Positions 29,514-38,335 of a stretch of DNA of 64,000 bases are shown here, in pieces. Position 1 is the first letter of the stretch. Every line of letters begins with the position of its first letter. Source of the DNA: Aristophania vespae (GTDB taxonomy: Bacteria; Pseudomonadota; Alphaproteobacteria; Acetobacterales; Acetobacteraceae); contig NZ_CP047652.1 of assembly GCF_009906835.1 (NCBI RefSeq), positions 443,001 to 507,000 on the forward strand, written 5' to 3'. The position numbers were made by a program, and so were the translations under genes. The notes below the pieces were generated by a model. The model ran no database searches. It saw nothing but the letters and a program-made list of their open reading frames with translations, and was not told where the DNA came from.

Positions 29514-30713
29514 TTAATCGACGTCATCAGGCACCATAATGCTAACAGCAGCTGTAGCAGCAATGCCTTCTTCACGCCCTGTAAAGCCTAAACGCTCTGA
29601 CGTTGTTGCTTTGACAGAAATACGGGAAACAGAGACGTTCAGAAGTTCAGCCAAACGCTCCCTCATAGCTTGAGCATGGGGGCCAATTTTGGGGCGTTCA
29701 CAAATGATAGTGATATCAGCATTAACCAGATAGCCGCCTTTTTTGCGAATGAGCTCGCCAGCATGAACCAGGAACCGGGCTGAATCCATGTCTTTCCATT
29801 TATTTTCACTAGGGGGAAAGTGACGCCCAATATCGCCTTCGGCTAAAGCGCCGTAAATGGCATCGCATAAAGTATGAATACCCACATCCGCATCGGAATG
29901 ACCAGCCAGGCCTTTTTCATGAGGGACTTCAATACCGCATAAAATCAGTTTGCGATCCTCAGCAAAGGCATGAACGTCATAGCCAAGTCCGACACGAGGA
30001 ACAAATGTTTTAGAAGCCTGGTCTATGATACGCTCAAGCCGCATAAGATCCTCCATTACGGTCAATTTAATATTGTCTTCAGAGCCTTGTACAATAGCAA
30101 CATGATGCCCTTCTAACTCTAAAAGAGCAGCATCATCAGTATGGGCATCGCGGTGGCGCTGATGCAGGTCATGTAAAAGAGGGAATGAAAAACCCTGTGG
30201 CGTTTGGGCACGCCATAAATTTTCGCGAGAGACTGTATCAATAATTATATTTTGCGAGACTTTTTTAAGCGTATCACTCACAGGAACAGCAGGAATGACA
30301 CCTGGATAAGTCTCAAGAGCTTCTAGTGTTTCAAGAATTACACGCTCAGGGACAATAGGGCGCGCACCATCATGAACGAGCACGATATCAGGAGGGTTGG
30401 GCAATTTAGCTAAAGCTTCCAGGCCTGCACGAACACTATCATGGCGCTCAGCTCCACCTGGTACGGGGGGTAATACATCCAGCCCCTCTAAGGCATGAGC
30501 AAGAAGAGGGTCACTTCCAACAGGTTGTACTATATCCACAAAGGGGAGAAGTGCCATAGCAGCATGGCGGATAATGGGTTCACCTTTGAGGCAATGAAAC
30601 TGCTTGCAGATTGTCTCTTTTTGCGGTGAGGAAGCGGCACCGGCCGCAAAGCGGCGCCCTTGACCAGCGGCTAATAGTAAAGCAGCAATGCGTTTACGTG
30701 GGGCAGAAGACAT
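29514..30713 (-). CDS. ispDF: Bifunctional IspD/IspF isoprenoid enzyme
   Basis: Fusion of 2-C-methyl-D-erythritol 4-phosphate cytidylyltransferase (IspD) and 2-C-methyl-D-erythritol 2,4-cyclodiphosphate synthase (IspF), two steps of the non-mevalonate pathway. IspD half: [42 protein letters not shown]. The IspF half begins near residue 240 with [10 protein letters not shown], then [16 protein letters not shown] (metal ligands), GDIGRHFPP and [15 protein letters not shown]. The start MSSAPRKRI is used; an ATG two codons upstream is possible. The fusion is typical of alpha- and epsilonproteobacteria. Confidence 0.95.
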   Translation of the reverse strand: MSSAPRKRIAALLLAAGQGRRFAAGAASSPQKETICKQFHCLKGEPIIRHAAMALLPFVDIVQPVGSDPLLAHALEGLDVLPPVPGGAERHDSVRAGLEALAKLPNPPDIVLVHDGARPIVPERVILETLEALETYPGVIPAVPVSDTLKKVSQNIIIDTVSRENLWRAQTPQGFSFPLLHDLHQRHRDAHTDDAALLELEGHHVAIVQGSEDNIKLTVMEDLMRLERIIDQASKTFVPRVGLGYDVHAFAEDRKLILCGIEVPHEKGLAGHSDADVGIHTLCDAIYGALAEGDIGRHFPPSENKWKDMDSARFLVHAGELIRKKGGYLVNADITIICERPKIGPHAQAMRERLAELLNVSVSRISVKATTSERLGFTGREEGIAATAAVSIMVPDDVD

Positions 30714-30738
30714 ACCCAAACTGAGTCCTTCCTTTAAA

Positions 30739-31212
30739 TTAATGAATTAAGCCACTTTGGTGCGGGCTATCGAGGCTGAACATAGGAATAGATACATAAA
30801 AATAATGATCTTCTCCCACCAGAGTGGCATGATAATGACCTACCATAAAACCAGTAGGCGTTTTTAATTCAGCACCGGAAGTATATTCAAAATGCTCTTT
30901 GGGGGGAATGATGGGCTGCTCGCCAGCAATCCCCTGGCTGTAAGAACTACTTTTCTTTCCCGTGCTGTCAAGAACAGTCCATGTTCGCCCTGTAAGCTGG
31001 ACTGTTTCTTTCCCGCCATTTTCAATAATGACGTAATAAACCCATGTGTAAAGCTGCTCTGTTGGATCTGAAAGTTCTTCAATCCAGATAGGGCGGACAG
31101 TGACTGTAATATCCCCTGTTTTAGCACTAAAACTTGGAGGTGAAATCAGAGAGGTGGCATCACTCAACCCATGCTCTAAACTTTCTGGAAACTGTGATGA
31201 ATGATCTGACAT
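30739..31212 (-). CDS. apaG: ApaG family protein
   Basis: A 157-residue ApaG/DUF525 domain protein with a fibronectin-III-like fold: [70 protein letters not shown]. Homologues are linked to Co2+/Mg2+ resistance and to Ap4A metabolism, but the biochemical activity is unclear. A 30-residue N-terminal extension precedes the domain. It lies 25 bases upstream of ispDF on the same strand. Confidence 0.92.
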   Translation of the reverse strand: MSDHSSQFPESLEHGLSDATSLISPPSFSAKTGDITVTVRPIWIEELSDPTEQLYTWVYYVIIENGGKETVQLTGRTWTVLDSTGKKSSSYSQGIAGEQPIIPPKEHFEYTSGAELKTPTGFMVGHYHATLVGEDHYFYVSIPMFSLDSPHQSGLIH

Positions 31213-31328
31213 ACTCTCCCTTATAGGCCTTTAAGGTCTCTATTCGGCCTGTTTCTCCAAGGATCCACTCACTCTCCTCGGTCCCTATTACAGCTCTTAA
31301 AATGGCACCATTATGGTTTTGATAAAAC

Positions 31329-32543
31329 TTAAATTTTTAGAGCAGCGTCTGTAGCTTGTTTTAGCTCTTCAATCAAATCTTGCGGATCTTCTAGTCCAAT
31401 AGAAAGTCGAATAACACCATCGCTAATACCCAATTCTGCTCGCTCTTCGGCTGAGATTTTTTTATGCGTTGTTGTGGCAGGGTGCGTTGCCAAGCTTCTT
31501 GCATCGCCCAAATTATTGGAAATAGCGATGATAGAAAAAGCATTCATGCAGGCAAAAGCCCCTTTTTGTCCATTAACTACCTCAAAAGCGATAAGAGAAC
31601 CACCATCTCTCATCTGTTTTTTTGCAAGTTCTCTTTGAGGGTGATCAGCGCGTCCTATATAGCGCACGTTTTTGACACCGGGCATTTCGGCCAGGGCATC
31701 AGCTACTGAGGCAGCATTTTGTGCCATAGTTCTGGCTCTGAGGTCGAGTGTTTCTAGCCCTTTAAGTAATACCCAGGCATTGAAGGGAGAAAGGCTATTG
31801 CCAGTATTACGCACAAAAGGCTGAAGAGTTTCTGTTATCCATTGATGGCTCCCTAAAACAGCACCGCCTAAAGTACGGCCCTGACCATCAAGATGTTTAG
31901 TGCAGGAATAAATCACAACGTCAGCGCCCAGCGCTAATGGCCTTTGCCCTACGGGAGTAGCAAACACGTTATCGACCATTAAAACAGCGCCCGCCTTGTG
32001 AGCATATTCAGAAATTTTGCGTATATCGAGCACGTCTAGCATCGGGTTAGAAGGGGTCTCAATAAGCACAGCCTTTGTAGGAAAGGAAAGAGCGTCTTTC
32101 CAGGCGGCTTCGTCCAGCCCGTCGATTAAAACTGTCTCTACACCATAGCTTGGCAAAAGATGCGTTAACAGCCAATGAGTTGAGCCAAATAAGGCTTTTG
32201 CAGCTACAACCCTGTCACCTGATTTAACATGGCTGAGAAGAGCACAGGATACGGCCCCCATGCCTGAAGACATGGTCAAACAGGCCTCTGCTCCTTCAAG
32301 TAAAGCGAGGCGTTCTTGAAGCGTATCGACTGTGGGATTTCCGTAGCGAGAATATTGATAATGCTCAATTGTGCCTTCAAACGTTGCTGCTGCTTGTTCT
32401 GCACTATCATATACATAGCCAGATGTCATAAAGAGCGCTTCAGACGTTTCTCCATGCACTGTTCTGTTAGGGGCATTATGAAGAAGCTGAGTTGCTAAGC
32501 GCCAGGCTGAATCAGTTTTTGTTTGTTTTGGAAATTGTGACAT
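31329..32543 (-). CDS. metZ: O-succinylhomoserine sulfhydrylase
   Basis: PLP enzyme of the Cys/Met metabolism family making homocysteine from O-succinylhomoserine and sulfide. The PLP lysine is in YSCTKHLDGQGRTLGG; other signatures are YQYSRYGNPTVDTLQERLA, MSSGMGAVSCALL, ETPSNPMLDVLDI and DNVFATPV. The GQGRTLGG form and the alphaproteobacterial SAM-II leader favour MetZ over cystathionine gamma-synthase. ATG at 32543 is chosen because GGAGGG lies 7 bases upstream; the open frame continues into the riboswitch and cannot be the start. About 404 residues. Confidence 0.92.
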   Translation of the reverse strand: MSQFPKQTKTDSAWRLATQLLHNAPNRTVHGETSEALFMTSGYVYDSAEQAAATFEGTIEHYQYSRYGNPTVDTLQERLALLEGAEACLTMSSGMGAVSCALLSHVKSGDRVVAAKALFGSTHWLLTHLLPSYGVETVLIDGLDEAAWKDALSFPTKAVLIETPSNPMLDVLDIRKISEYAHKAGAVLMVDNVFATPVGQRPLALGADVVIYSCTKHLDGQGRTLGGAVLGSHQWITETLQPFVRNTGNSLSPFNAWVLLKGLETLDLRARTMAQNAASVADALAEMPGVKNVRYIGRADHPQRELAKKQMRDGGSLIAFEVVNGQKGAFACMNAFSIIAISNNLGDARSLATHPATTTHKKISAEERAELGISDGVIRLSIGLEDPQDLIEELKQATDAALKI

Positions 32544-32624
32544 TAAAAAACCCTCCATTACAGTCATGTTCCGAGACATAATCTGTGGCGGGCCGTGGAA
32601 GTCCTGCTCTTTAATAAGCAAACA

Positions 32625-32688
32625 GGGCCTCTTTAGCGCAATTATTTAACCTCGCCGCAAGCCGGCCGCTCAAATCACGAGGAGAATT
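32625..32688 (-). ncRNA. SAM-II riboswitch in the metZ leader
   Basis: On the minus strand the leader reads CCTCG then TGATTTGAG, CCGGCTTGCGGCGAGG, TTAAATAATTGCGCTAAAG and AGGCC, which matches the compact SAM-II class of alphaproteobacterial met genes: P1 (CCTCG with CGAGG), the AT-rich L1 and the conserved GCTAAAG 3' strand that forms the pseudoknot. In this class SAM binding folds the pseudoknot and lowers expression of the gene behind it. The element lies about 80 bases upstream of the metZ ATG and about 25 bases after the predicted transcription start. Confidence 0.88.
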
Positions 32689-32716
32689 TCAGCTTTCTCG
32701 CCAAAATTCTGGGGGA

Positions 32717-32745
32717 ATTATGCGAGGCAGTTACTATGACGTCAA
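32717..32745 (-). promoter_or_regulatory. Sigma-70-type promoter for metZ
   Basis: On the minus strand, TTGACG (-35, 5 of 6) and CATAAT (-10, 5 of 6) are separated by exactly 17 bases. Transcription from here would start near 32710 and include the whole SAM-II element. Confidence 0.75.
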
Positions 32746-32783
32746 GAGGGAATATGGAGCAAACGCGAAACAGGGGAAAGGGA

Positions 32784-32812
32784 TTGCATGAGCCTAAAGG
32801 AAAGGTTATAGA
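32784..32812 (+). promoter_or_regulatory. Possible promoter of tRNA-Gly
   Basis: TTGCAT and TATAGA with a 17-base spacer, placing a start point a few bases before the tRNA. The -35 match is weak. Confidence 0.4.
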
Positions 32813-32822
32813 AACCTCCGAT

Positions 32823-32896
32823 GCGGATGTAGTTCAATGGTAGAACGGCAGCTTCCCAAGCTGCATACGGGGGTTCGATTCCCCTCATCCGCTCCA
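32823..32896 (+). tRNA. tRNA-Gly (anticodon CCC)
   Basis: Full cloverleaf: acceptor GCGGATG/CATCCGC, D arm with AGTTCAATGGTAGAAC, anticodon arm GCAGC-TTCCCAA-GCTGC, T arm with GGTTCGATTCC. The anticodon is CCC, reading GGG codons. The discriminator T at 32893 is followed by an encoded CCA. It stands alone between metZ and a convergent gene. Confidence 0.96.
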
Positions 32897-32915
32897 GATT
32901 TCTCTAAAATTATCT

Positions 32916-33422
32916 CTATTTTTCGGGCAGAGTGTCTTGATACGTTTGTCCATTCCAGATCCATTTATCATTTTTGTCGATAATAAGATCGTACATGCCT
33001 TTGTGGCGTGTGGAAAGCACAGCGATATCGCCATTCACAGCATCAAGAACCGGTACCCACTGCGGGCCTCTATGAAGATAAACCGAGGTTGTGCATCCCG
33101 CTGAGCCACAAAGTCGTGCAGACTGAATCTGCACAAAAAGCCCCTTATCGTTTTTATGCTGGGAAAGAGGTGCTGAGCCAATCAAAATGACAGGAACATC
33201 ATTATGTGCAGCAGCGTCTTCCAAAATATCTTTATTTAAAGAACGTGCAATTTTATCCAGCTTTGTTCCGGGCTGTGCTGTAAGTAAAACAGGTTTCGAA
33301 TGTGCTTTGTGCCGATGATGAACTGTCTTAGCCATAAGAGGAGAGGCAAGATTACCAGCACCTGTTATAAGTGTGAGCGCTAAAAACGTTTTGCAAATTT
33401 TAGATTTTGATAAATACCGCAT
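32916..33422 (-). CDS. Exported protein of unknown function
   Basis: A 168-residue protein with a signal peptide (KTFLALTLITGAGNLASPLMA) and a short His/Lys-rich region after it (KTVHHRHKAHSK). The body has a pair of cysteines five residues apart in RLCGSAGCTTSVYLHRG, then WVPVLDAVNG and DLIIDKNDKWIWNGQTY. I do not recognise a characterised family; the disulfide-and-beta pattern recalls small periplasmic inhibitors or binding proteins, but that is only an impression. It converges on the tRNA gene and has its own upstream region. Confidence 0.65.
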   Translation of the reverse strand: MRYLSKSKICKTFLALTLITGAGNLASPLMAKTVHHRHKAHSKPVLLTAQPGTKLDKIARSLNKDILEDAAAHNDVPVILIGSAPLSQHKNDKGLFVQIQSARLCGSAGCTTSVYLHRGPQWVPVLDAVNGDIAVLSTRHKGMYDLIIDKNDKWIWNGQTYQDTLPEK

Positions 33423-33462
33423 AACCTCTCCATATTTATAATAATAGAATATTACCTAAAGG

Positions 33463-34227
33463 TTATTCATGTCTTAACGTCACGACAAGTACATCACGAT
33501 AAGCAGGCTTATCTGGGTCCTCTGGTTCTACATTTGTTACACCATGATAGACTTTGTGATCATTGACAATAGCCGTATCAAGAGGGGCGGCGAGTGTAAA
33601 ACTACCTAAGAGAGTTTTACGATCGAGAGCATGAATTGTGGTTATGCCTTCCTTAATATTTTCGCGGTGAATCATAATTACCAAAACTAAATCTACACCA
33701 TCGCGATGCATGCCTTCAGGAGTAGGCTTTGCCTGCTGGCCTTTTGCTGCCTCAATGCGAAATTGATGTATTTCGCTATGCCAGGACTTTGGTTTATGTA
33801 TTTCCGAAATAAGCGATTCAGCAAAATATGTTGCAGTTTGTATAATCGATAATAAAGCAGGATGTTGGCCAATATCCTCTTTAATAGGACTGAACCAGCG
33901 TTCTATACCGCCATTTAAAAGGTTGTAATCTCTGCTTTGATAATGAGGCTGATGTTTTTTTCTTTTAATGATGCCATCAGTGACCGAATAAGTCGCATGT
34001 CGCCTTTTGCGGTAACGCCCACCATCAGCCATGTAACGATCAAGGCCCAGATCGTTCCAGCTTTCGGCAAATTGTTCCCAGTCTTTCAGAGAAAAATTTT
34101 GCAAACCAAGATTTTGATAAAGTAAATGTGCTTCTTTAGAGGGGAGAAAAGCAAAGCTTTGCTCCCTTAATTTTTCTAAAGCGTAGGATGCTAAAGAGGC
34201 ACCAGTTCGTAGAGATTTATCACTCAT
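33463..34227 (-). CDS. 2-oxoglutarate/Fe(II) dioxygenase family protein (PF10014-like)
   Basis: About 254 residues. It resembles the 2OG-Fe_Oxy_2 family, which includes bacterial free amino-acid hydroxylases such as the isoleucine 4-hydroxylase of Bacillus thuringiensis. The iron triad is visible as HRDGVD (H and D) and the distal HGVTNVEP histidine, with a nearby arginine (YRDVLVVTLRHE) suited to bind 2-oxoglutarate. Other family segments are RYRKRRHATYSV and WHSEIHQFRIEA. It is a single gene with 220-base spacing to NDH-2. ATG 34227 is taken over a longer frame 10 codons upstream. Substrate unknown. Confidence 0.8.
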   Translation of the reverse strand: MSDKSLRTGASLASYALEKLREQSFAFLPSKEAHLLYQNLGLQNFSLKDWEQFAESWNDLGLDRYMADGGRYRKRRHATYSVTDGIIKRKKHQPHYQSRDYNLLNGGIERWFSPIKEDIGQHPALLSIIQTATYFAESLISEIHKPKSWHSEIHQFRIEAAKGQQAKPTPEGMHRDGVDLVLVIMIHRENIKEGITTIHALDRKTLLGSFTLAAPLDTAIVNDHKVYHGVTNVEPEDPDKPAYRDVLVVTLRHE

Positions 34228-34295
34228 AATAAGGCCTTTTCGAAAGGAAAGCCCCACTTTGTAGCAATTAACCTCTCGCTACTTAGGCTTTCTCT

Positions 34296-35560
34296 TTATG
34301 GTGAGTGTGCTTTATCTTCACCAGAAGATCCAGAGCCTAAACGCGGGCGGTAAGGTTTAAATTTTCCTAATAAGGCTGCTTTACCTGCATGGAAAATACC
34401 CGTTAAATCTGACTGATGCTGGCGATAAAGTATCTCATGGATAAAGTGAGCAAATTTTGCTCCTAGGCCACGTCCACCAAAGTCTTTTTTGGAAGGCCAC
34501 ATTCCCCAGGCATTATAATGAGAAAGCACCACCACAGCACCCCGATCAGTATAATCAAACGGAATAGGGTTTCTGCCATTTAACAAGGTTGGAACAGCAA
34601 TATATCCGGCATAACGCCCTTGCTGACGTGCGACCTGAGCCGTAGGGGGAAGAGGGTTTGTCTCTACCCGTGCACAATCACCTATTGCAAGAATAGATGG
34701 ATCTTTTGTGGACTGAAGTGTAGGTGTAACAATAATCTGACCAGAACGGCTTAAATCCAAACCTTTAAAGATTGAAGTTGCGGCACTTGCCTGCACACCT
34801 GCAGCCCAAATACGGATACTAGCTTCAATGTAACGGCCATCTTTGAGCTTGATACCTGTAGCATCAATTTCACTAACCATGGCGTTTGTCATAACGTCAT
34901 AGCCAATTTTAGTAAGTTCTTCTTCCGCCTCAGCCGACACTGTTTCGGAAAAAGTGGGAAGAACACGTCCCATGGCTTCAATTAAAATTGGTTTGAGATA
35001 TTTGCGGCGCATCTCAGGGCCCATATCGGGCGTATTATCAATTGCATTACATAATTCTGCCGCTAACTGAACACCTGTCGCCCCGCAGCCGATAATAGCT
35101 AAAGAGAGCGGCTTATTATCCTGTCGAGCTTGTTTTATAGCTTCCTGAAAGGTGGTGTGTAAGTTTTCGGCATCATGAATATTATCTAAAAAGAGGCAAT
35201 TCTCTTTTGCCCCTGGTGTGCCAAAATCATTTGCACGCCCCCAATACTGACTATCAGATAATCATATTCGAGAGTTTGACCATCACTTAATTTGACAGAT
35301 TTTGCCTGTCTGTCGATGCTACTGGGAGCGCCTTGAATAAAGTTAAATTTAAATTTTTTGGAAAGCTTTTCGAAAGAAAAAACATTTTCTTCAAAATTTA
35401 AGGTGCCTGCTGCAAATTCATGCAAAGCTGGCTTCCAGACATGAACAGCATTAGGATCGACAAGTGTCAGGCTAACACCAGCTTTACGGCTCAACGCAAT
35501 GGCAGCTTCTATACCACCAATGCCGCCACCCAAAATAATCACTCGTCTTTTAGCAGACAT
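34296..35560 (-). CDS. ndh: Type II NADH dehydrogenase (NDH-2), frameshifted in this copy
   Basis: Membrane-associated flavoprotein passing electrons from NADH to quinone without proton pumping, a common respiratory entry in acetic acid bacteria. The FAD Rossmann motif is VIILGGGIGGIEAAIAL and the NADH motif IIGCGATGVQLAAEL; GDCARVE and TAQVARQQG follow. The frame breaks at SIGG; adding one G to the coding-strand run (CCCCC at 35238-35242 on plus) gives GGRANDFGTPGAKENC, the expected conserved sequence, and about 421 residues in all. ATG 35560 has AAGGGTGG upstream. The quinone-site C-terminus is basic and amphipathic, as usual for membrane attachment. Confidence 0.9.
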
Positions 35561-35591
35561 AAAACCACCCTTCATGTTCAGAGCGTTTAAC

Positions 35592-35605
35592 TGCACAAAT
35601 GTGCA
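35592..35605. promoter_or_regulatory. Inverted repeat TGCACA-AA-TGTGCA upstream of ndh
   Basis: A palindrome with 6-base arms and a 2-base centre about 32 bases upstream of the ndh start. The symmetry and position suit a dimeric repressor or activator site; no regulator was identified. Confidence 0.4.
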
Positions 35606-35691
35606 ACAGCCATCAACTAGAAAAATTACTACGCGAACCTACTCAGTAGTGACAGAGTGAAGCAAGTAAAAGCTTAGTAATATATTCGTTA

Positions 35692-35739
35692 CGTAAAAAT
35701 TATCTGCCGTCGCTTTGTCATAAAATTTTATAGCGAGGC
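35692..35739 (-). terminator. Probable terminator after argJ
   Basis: On the minus strand GCCTCGC pairs with GCGACGGC (one bulged base), closing a loop that contains an AT palindrome, and a T-run follows within 8 bases. It lies directly after the restored argJ stop, which itself supports the frameshift correction. Confidence 0.55.
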
Positions 35740-35743
35740 GCAG

Positions 35744-36981
35744 CTAGCTGCGATATGAGCCATTAATATCAATATAACCGTGAGTTAAATCACATGTCCA
35801 AACGCATGCATTGCCAAATCCTATATTCAAGTCAGCCGTAATGGTTATTTCCTGACCTTTCATATAATTTGTTGCCTCTTCGTCATTGAAGTCGGGGCAA
35901 CAGTACCATTTTTAGCAACCCACGAGTCCCCTACCGCAATGGAAAGACGGTCTCTGTCAGCAGGCTCACCACTTTTTCCTACAGCCATGACCACGCGGCC
36001 CCAATTGGCATCTTCACCTGCAATAGCTGTTTTAACGAGGGGAGAATTGGCAATAGCCAGAGCTATCTTTTTTGCCGAGATATCATCATGTGCATTTTTA
36101 ACAATAACTTTAATGAGTTTTGTAGCACCTTCACCGTCTCGTACAACTTGCAGCGCCAAATCAAGCAAAATCTCATTTAAAGCATTTTTAAATGCATAAA
36201 GCTCTGGGTCATTATAATCAGAAATATCGCTATTATTAACCTGACCCGTAGCAAAAATCATAACCATGTCAGATGTTGAAGTGTCTGAATCCACAGTTAT
36301 AGAATTAAAGCTCGGTTTCACACCTTCAGAAAGAAGTGTTTGCAAAACGGGGCGAGGGAGAGAGGCATCAGTCACAATATAGGCCAGCATGGTCGCCATA
36401 TCCGGGGCAACCATGCCCGAGCCTTTGGCGATGCCCTGTATCCGAACCTTTTTAGAGCCGATCATAACTTCCCTTTGTGCAGCTTTAGGGAAAGTGTCGG
36501 TTGTCATAATGGCGCGTGCTGCGTTTTCCCACTCATCTTCCTGTAACGTTTCAGTCGCCTTTGGAAGAGCATCAATAATGCGTTGATAGGGTAAAATCTC
36601 ACCAATTACGCCAGTAGAGGCAACAAATATTTCTTCATCTCTGCAACCAAGATGTTGCGCAAGAGCTGTTACGCAATGATGCACGGCTTCTTCACCAGCT
36701 CTGCCAGTAAAGACATTCGCATTACCAGAATTTACTAATAAAGCGCGTGCTGTAAAAGAGCGGGAAAGTGCGGTGCGGCACCATGTAATGGGAGCACCGG
36801 GGCACTTATTTTGTGTAAACACACCCGCCACCGTTGTTGATGGAGCGAACTCCATCAACATTAAATCGGTCCTGCCTTTATAGCGTACACCGGCTGCCAC
36901 ACTGCTTAATTTCACTCCCTTCACAAAACCAAGTTTTGGAAGAGGCAAAGCCAGAGGAGAAATGGAGTGCGTCGGTGCCAT
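35744..36981 (-). CDS. argJ: Bifunctional ornithine acetyltransferase / N-acetylglutamate synthase ArgJ, frameshifted near its 3' end
   Basis: Recycles the acetyl group in arginine synthesis: acetylornithine plus glutamate to ornithine plus N-acetylglutamate. The precursor self-cleaves before the Thr in PDMATML; other motifs are ALLVNSGNANVFTG, FVASTGVIGE, TTDTFPK, SFNSITVDSDTSTSD and GEDANWGRVVMAVG. The uninterrupted frame ends at 35860. One C added to the coding-strand run (GGGG at 35894-35897 on plus) restores VAPDFNDEEATNYMKGQEIT and the invariant end DLTHGYIDINGSYRS with a stop at 35744, 412 residues in all, the family length. Confidence 0.93.
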
Positions 36982-36999
36982 AAAGGAAAGCCTTAGTTT

Positions 37000-37920
37000 T
37001 TAGTGTGCTTTAGTTGGAGCAGGAGCATCAGCAATGGGTTTGCCTTGAGCATCATAGCGAACAATTTTGACGCTTTTTTCTGCTGCTTCAACAACCTTGC
37101 CAATTTCTTCTTTTAAAAGATTTTGGCGGATTTGGTTTTTTACTTTGTCATATGTTGGCACAGGGGCTGTGCGTGTGCCAAGAACCTGAATAACGTGCCA
37201 GCCATAGACAGTATGAACAGGTTTTTGAGTGTATGTGCCAGATTTTGTGTCAAAAGCTGCTTTTGAGAAATCAGGGATCATATCACCGCGTTTAAACCAG
37301 CCCAGATCACCACCATTATTGCTTGCTGTCGCTTTGTCTGATGAATTTTTGGCTGCTAATTTAGCGAAATCTCCGCCTTTTTTAAGCTGAGCAATAATAT
37401 CTTTTGCTTTAGCTTCTGAGTCGACCAGAATATGGCGGGCATGCACTTCTTGCTCTGGCTTTTTATTCGCATAATGTTTGTCATAATAAGCCTTCATAGC
37501 GTTTTCTGTGATTTTTGGCGCTACTTTTTGCTTAATATAACCATTCATTAATGCAGCTTCAGAGGCACGCATCATGGCTGTTTTAATTTCTGGGTTATTT
37601 TCTAGCTTTTCTTTTTTAGCAGCAATTTCGATTGCTTTTTGGCTAATAAGTTGGCCCAGAAGTAAAGGAATAAGCTGCTCACGTGGCACGCTCATTGCTG
37701 CTGGTGGCAACTCTGAAAGAGCCCCCTGAACGTCACTAAGGGTAATTTTTTGACCGTCAACAGTTGCAATAACCATGTTAGGGTCAGCTTTGACAGGAGC
37801 AGGAGCTGTGCTGGTTGGTGAAGCTTTTGGTGCAGCGAAAGCAGGAACAATTGAAGCAGTCGAAAGAGATAGGCCACCAATTAGAGTCGTGCAAGCAAGC
37901 ATGAGGCGGTTGAACCGCAT
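37000..37920 (-). CDS. Periplasmic parvulin-type peptidyl-prolyl isomerase
   Basis: A 306-residue PrsA/SurA-like foldase. Signal peptide to about AFAAP, then an Ala/Pro-rich linker, an N-terminal helical chaperone part (ISQKAIEIAAKKEKLENNPE) and one parvulin domain at about 160-255: VHARHILVDSEAKAKDIIAQLKKG-type start (ARHILVDSEA), NNGGDLGWFKRGDMIPDFSKAAF, VYGWHVIQVLGTR. It starts with a good ribosome site (GAGGT) and is divergent from secA. It runs toward argJ with an 18-base gap, so they may be co-transcribed. Confidence 0.92.
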   Translation of the reverse strand: MRFNRLMLACTTLIGGLSLSTASIVPAFAAPKASPTSTAPAPVKADPNMVIATVDGQKITLSDVQGALSELPPAAMSVPREQLIPLLLGQLISQKAIEIAAKKEKLENNPEIKTAMMRASEAALMNGYIKQKVAPKITENAMKAYYDKHYANKKPEQEVHARHILVDSEAKAKDIIAQLKKGGDFAKLAAKNSSDKATASNNGGDLGWFKRGDMIPDFSKAAFDTKSGTYTQKPVHTVYGWHVIQVLGTRTAPVPTYDKVKNQIRQNLLKEEIGKVVEAAEKSVKIVRYDAQGKPIADAPAPTKAH

Positions 37921-38335
37921 AATAATACCTCGATAAGTTTATTAATTAACAATCCTGACCGACCATGACAAAGGCTGCAACGCATCGCAAGAGGGCAATT
38001 TTTTTTAAATTGTCTCTGAAACAGATATTCTGTAAGATAGAATGAGTGATTATCACGAAAAAAATGGCGGTATATCGTCTCGTTTTAGATTATGTTCCGC
38101 TGTAAATTATATGAAATTTTCTTAAAGTTTAAGCTTTTGTAATAAAGAATTTACTGAAAAATGTTCAATTTTACTAACTCCGTCTTCTCAAGCCATTGAC
38201 CGTTGAGTCTGTGGTTCCTAATTTCCTTTTCACGCGAAAGCGTGACAAAATGTAGTGATGGTCTTAGTTTCTGCATTTAAGAATTATCTGAGTTTTTAAG
38301 TCCATCTAAGCGAAGTCATTATTTCAGGGTCTCAT
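37921..38335. other. Divergent promoter region between the parvulin gene and secA
   Basis: No coding frame. AT-rich, as expected for two back-to-back promoters. The secA leader contains a stable 6-bp hairpin TCACGC-GAAA-GCGTGA at 38230-38245 with a GNRA tetraloop, about 90 bases before the start; no secM-like leader peptide or known regulatory RNA was recognised. Confidence 0.5.

Noticed and set aside
32544-32621. A longer metZ start giving 26 more residues
   Set aside because: The extra codons run back to the edge of the SAM-II element, and an excellent ribosome site is placed correctly for ATG 32543.
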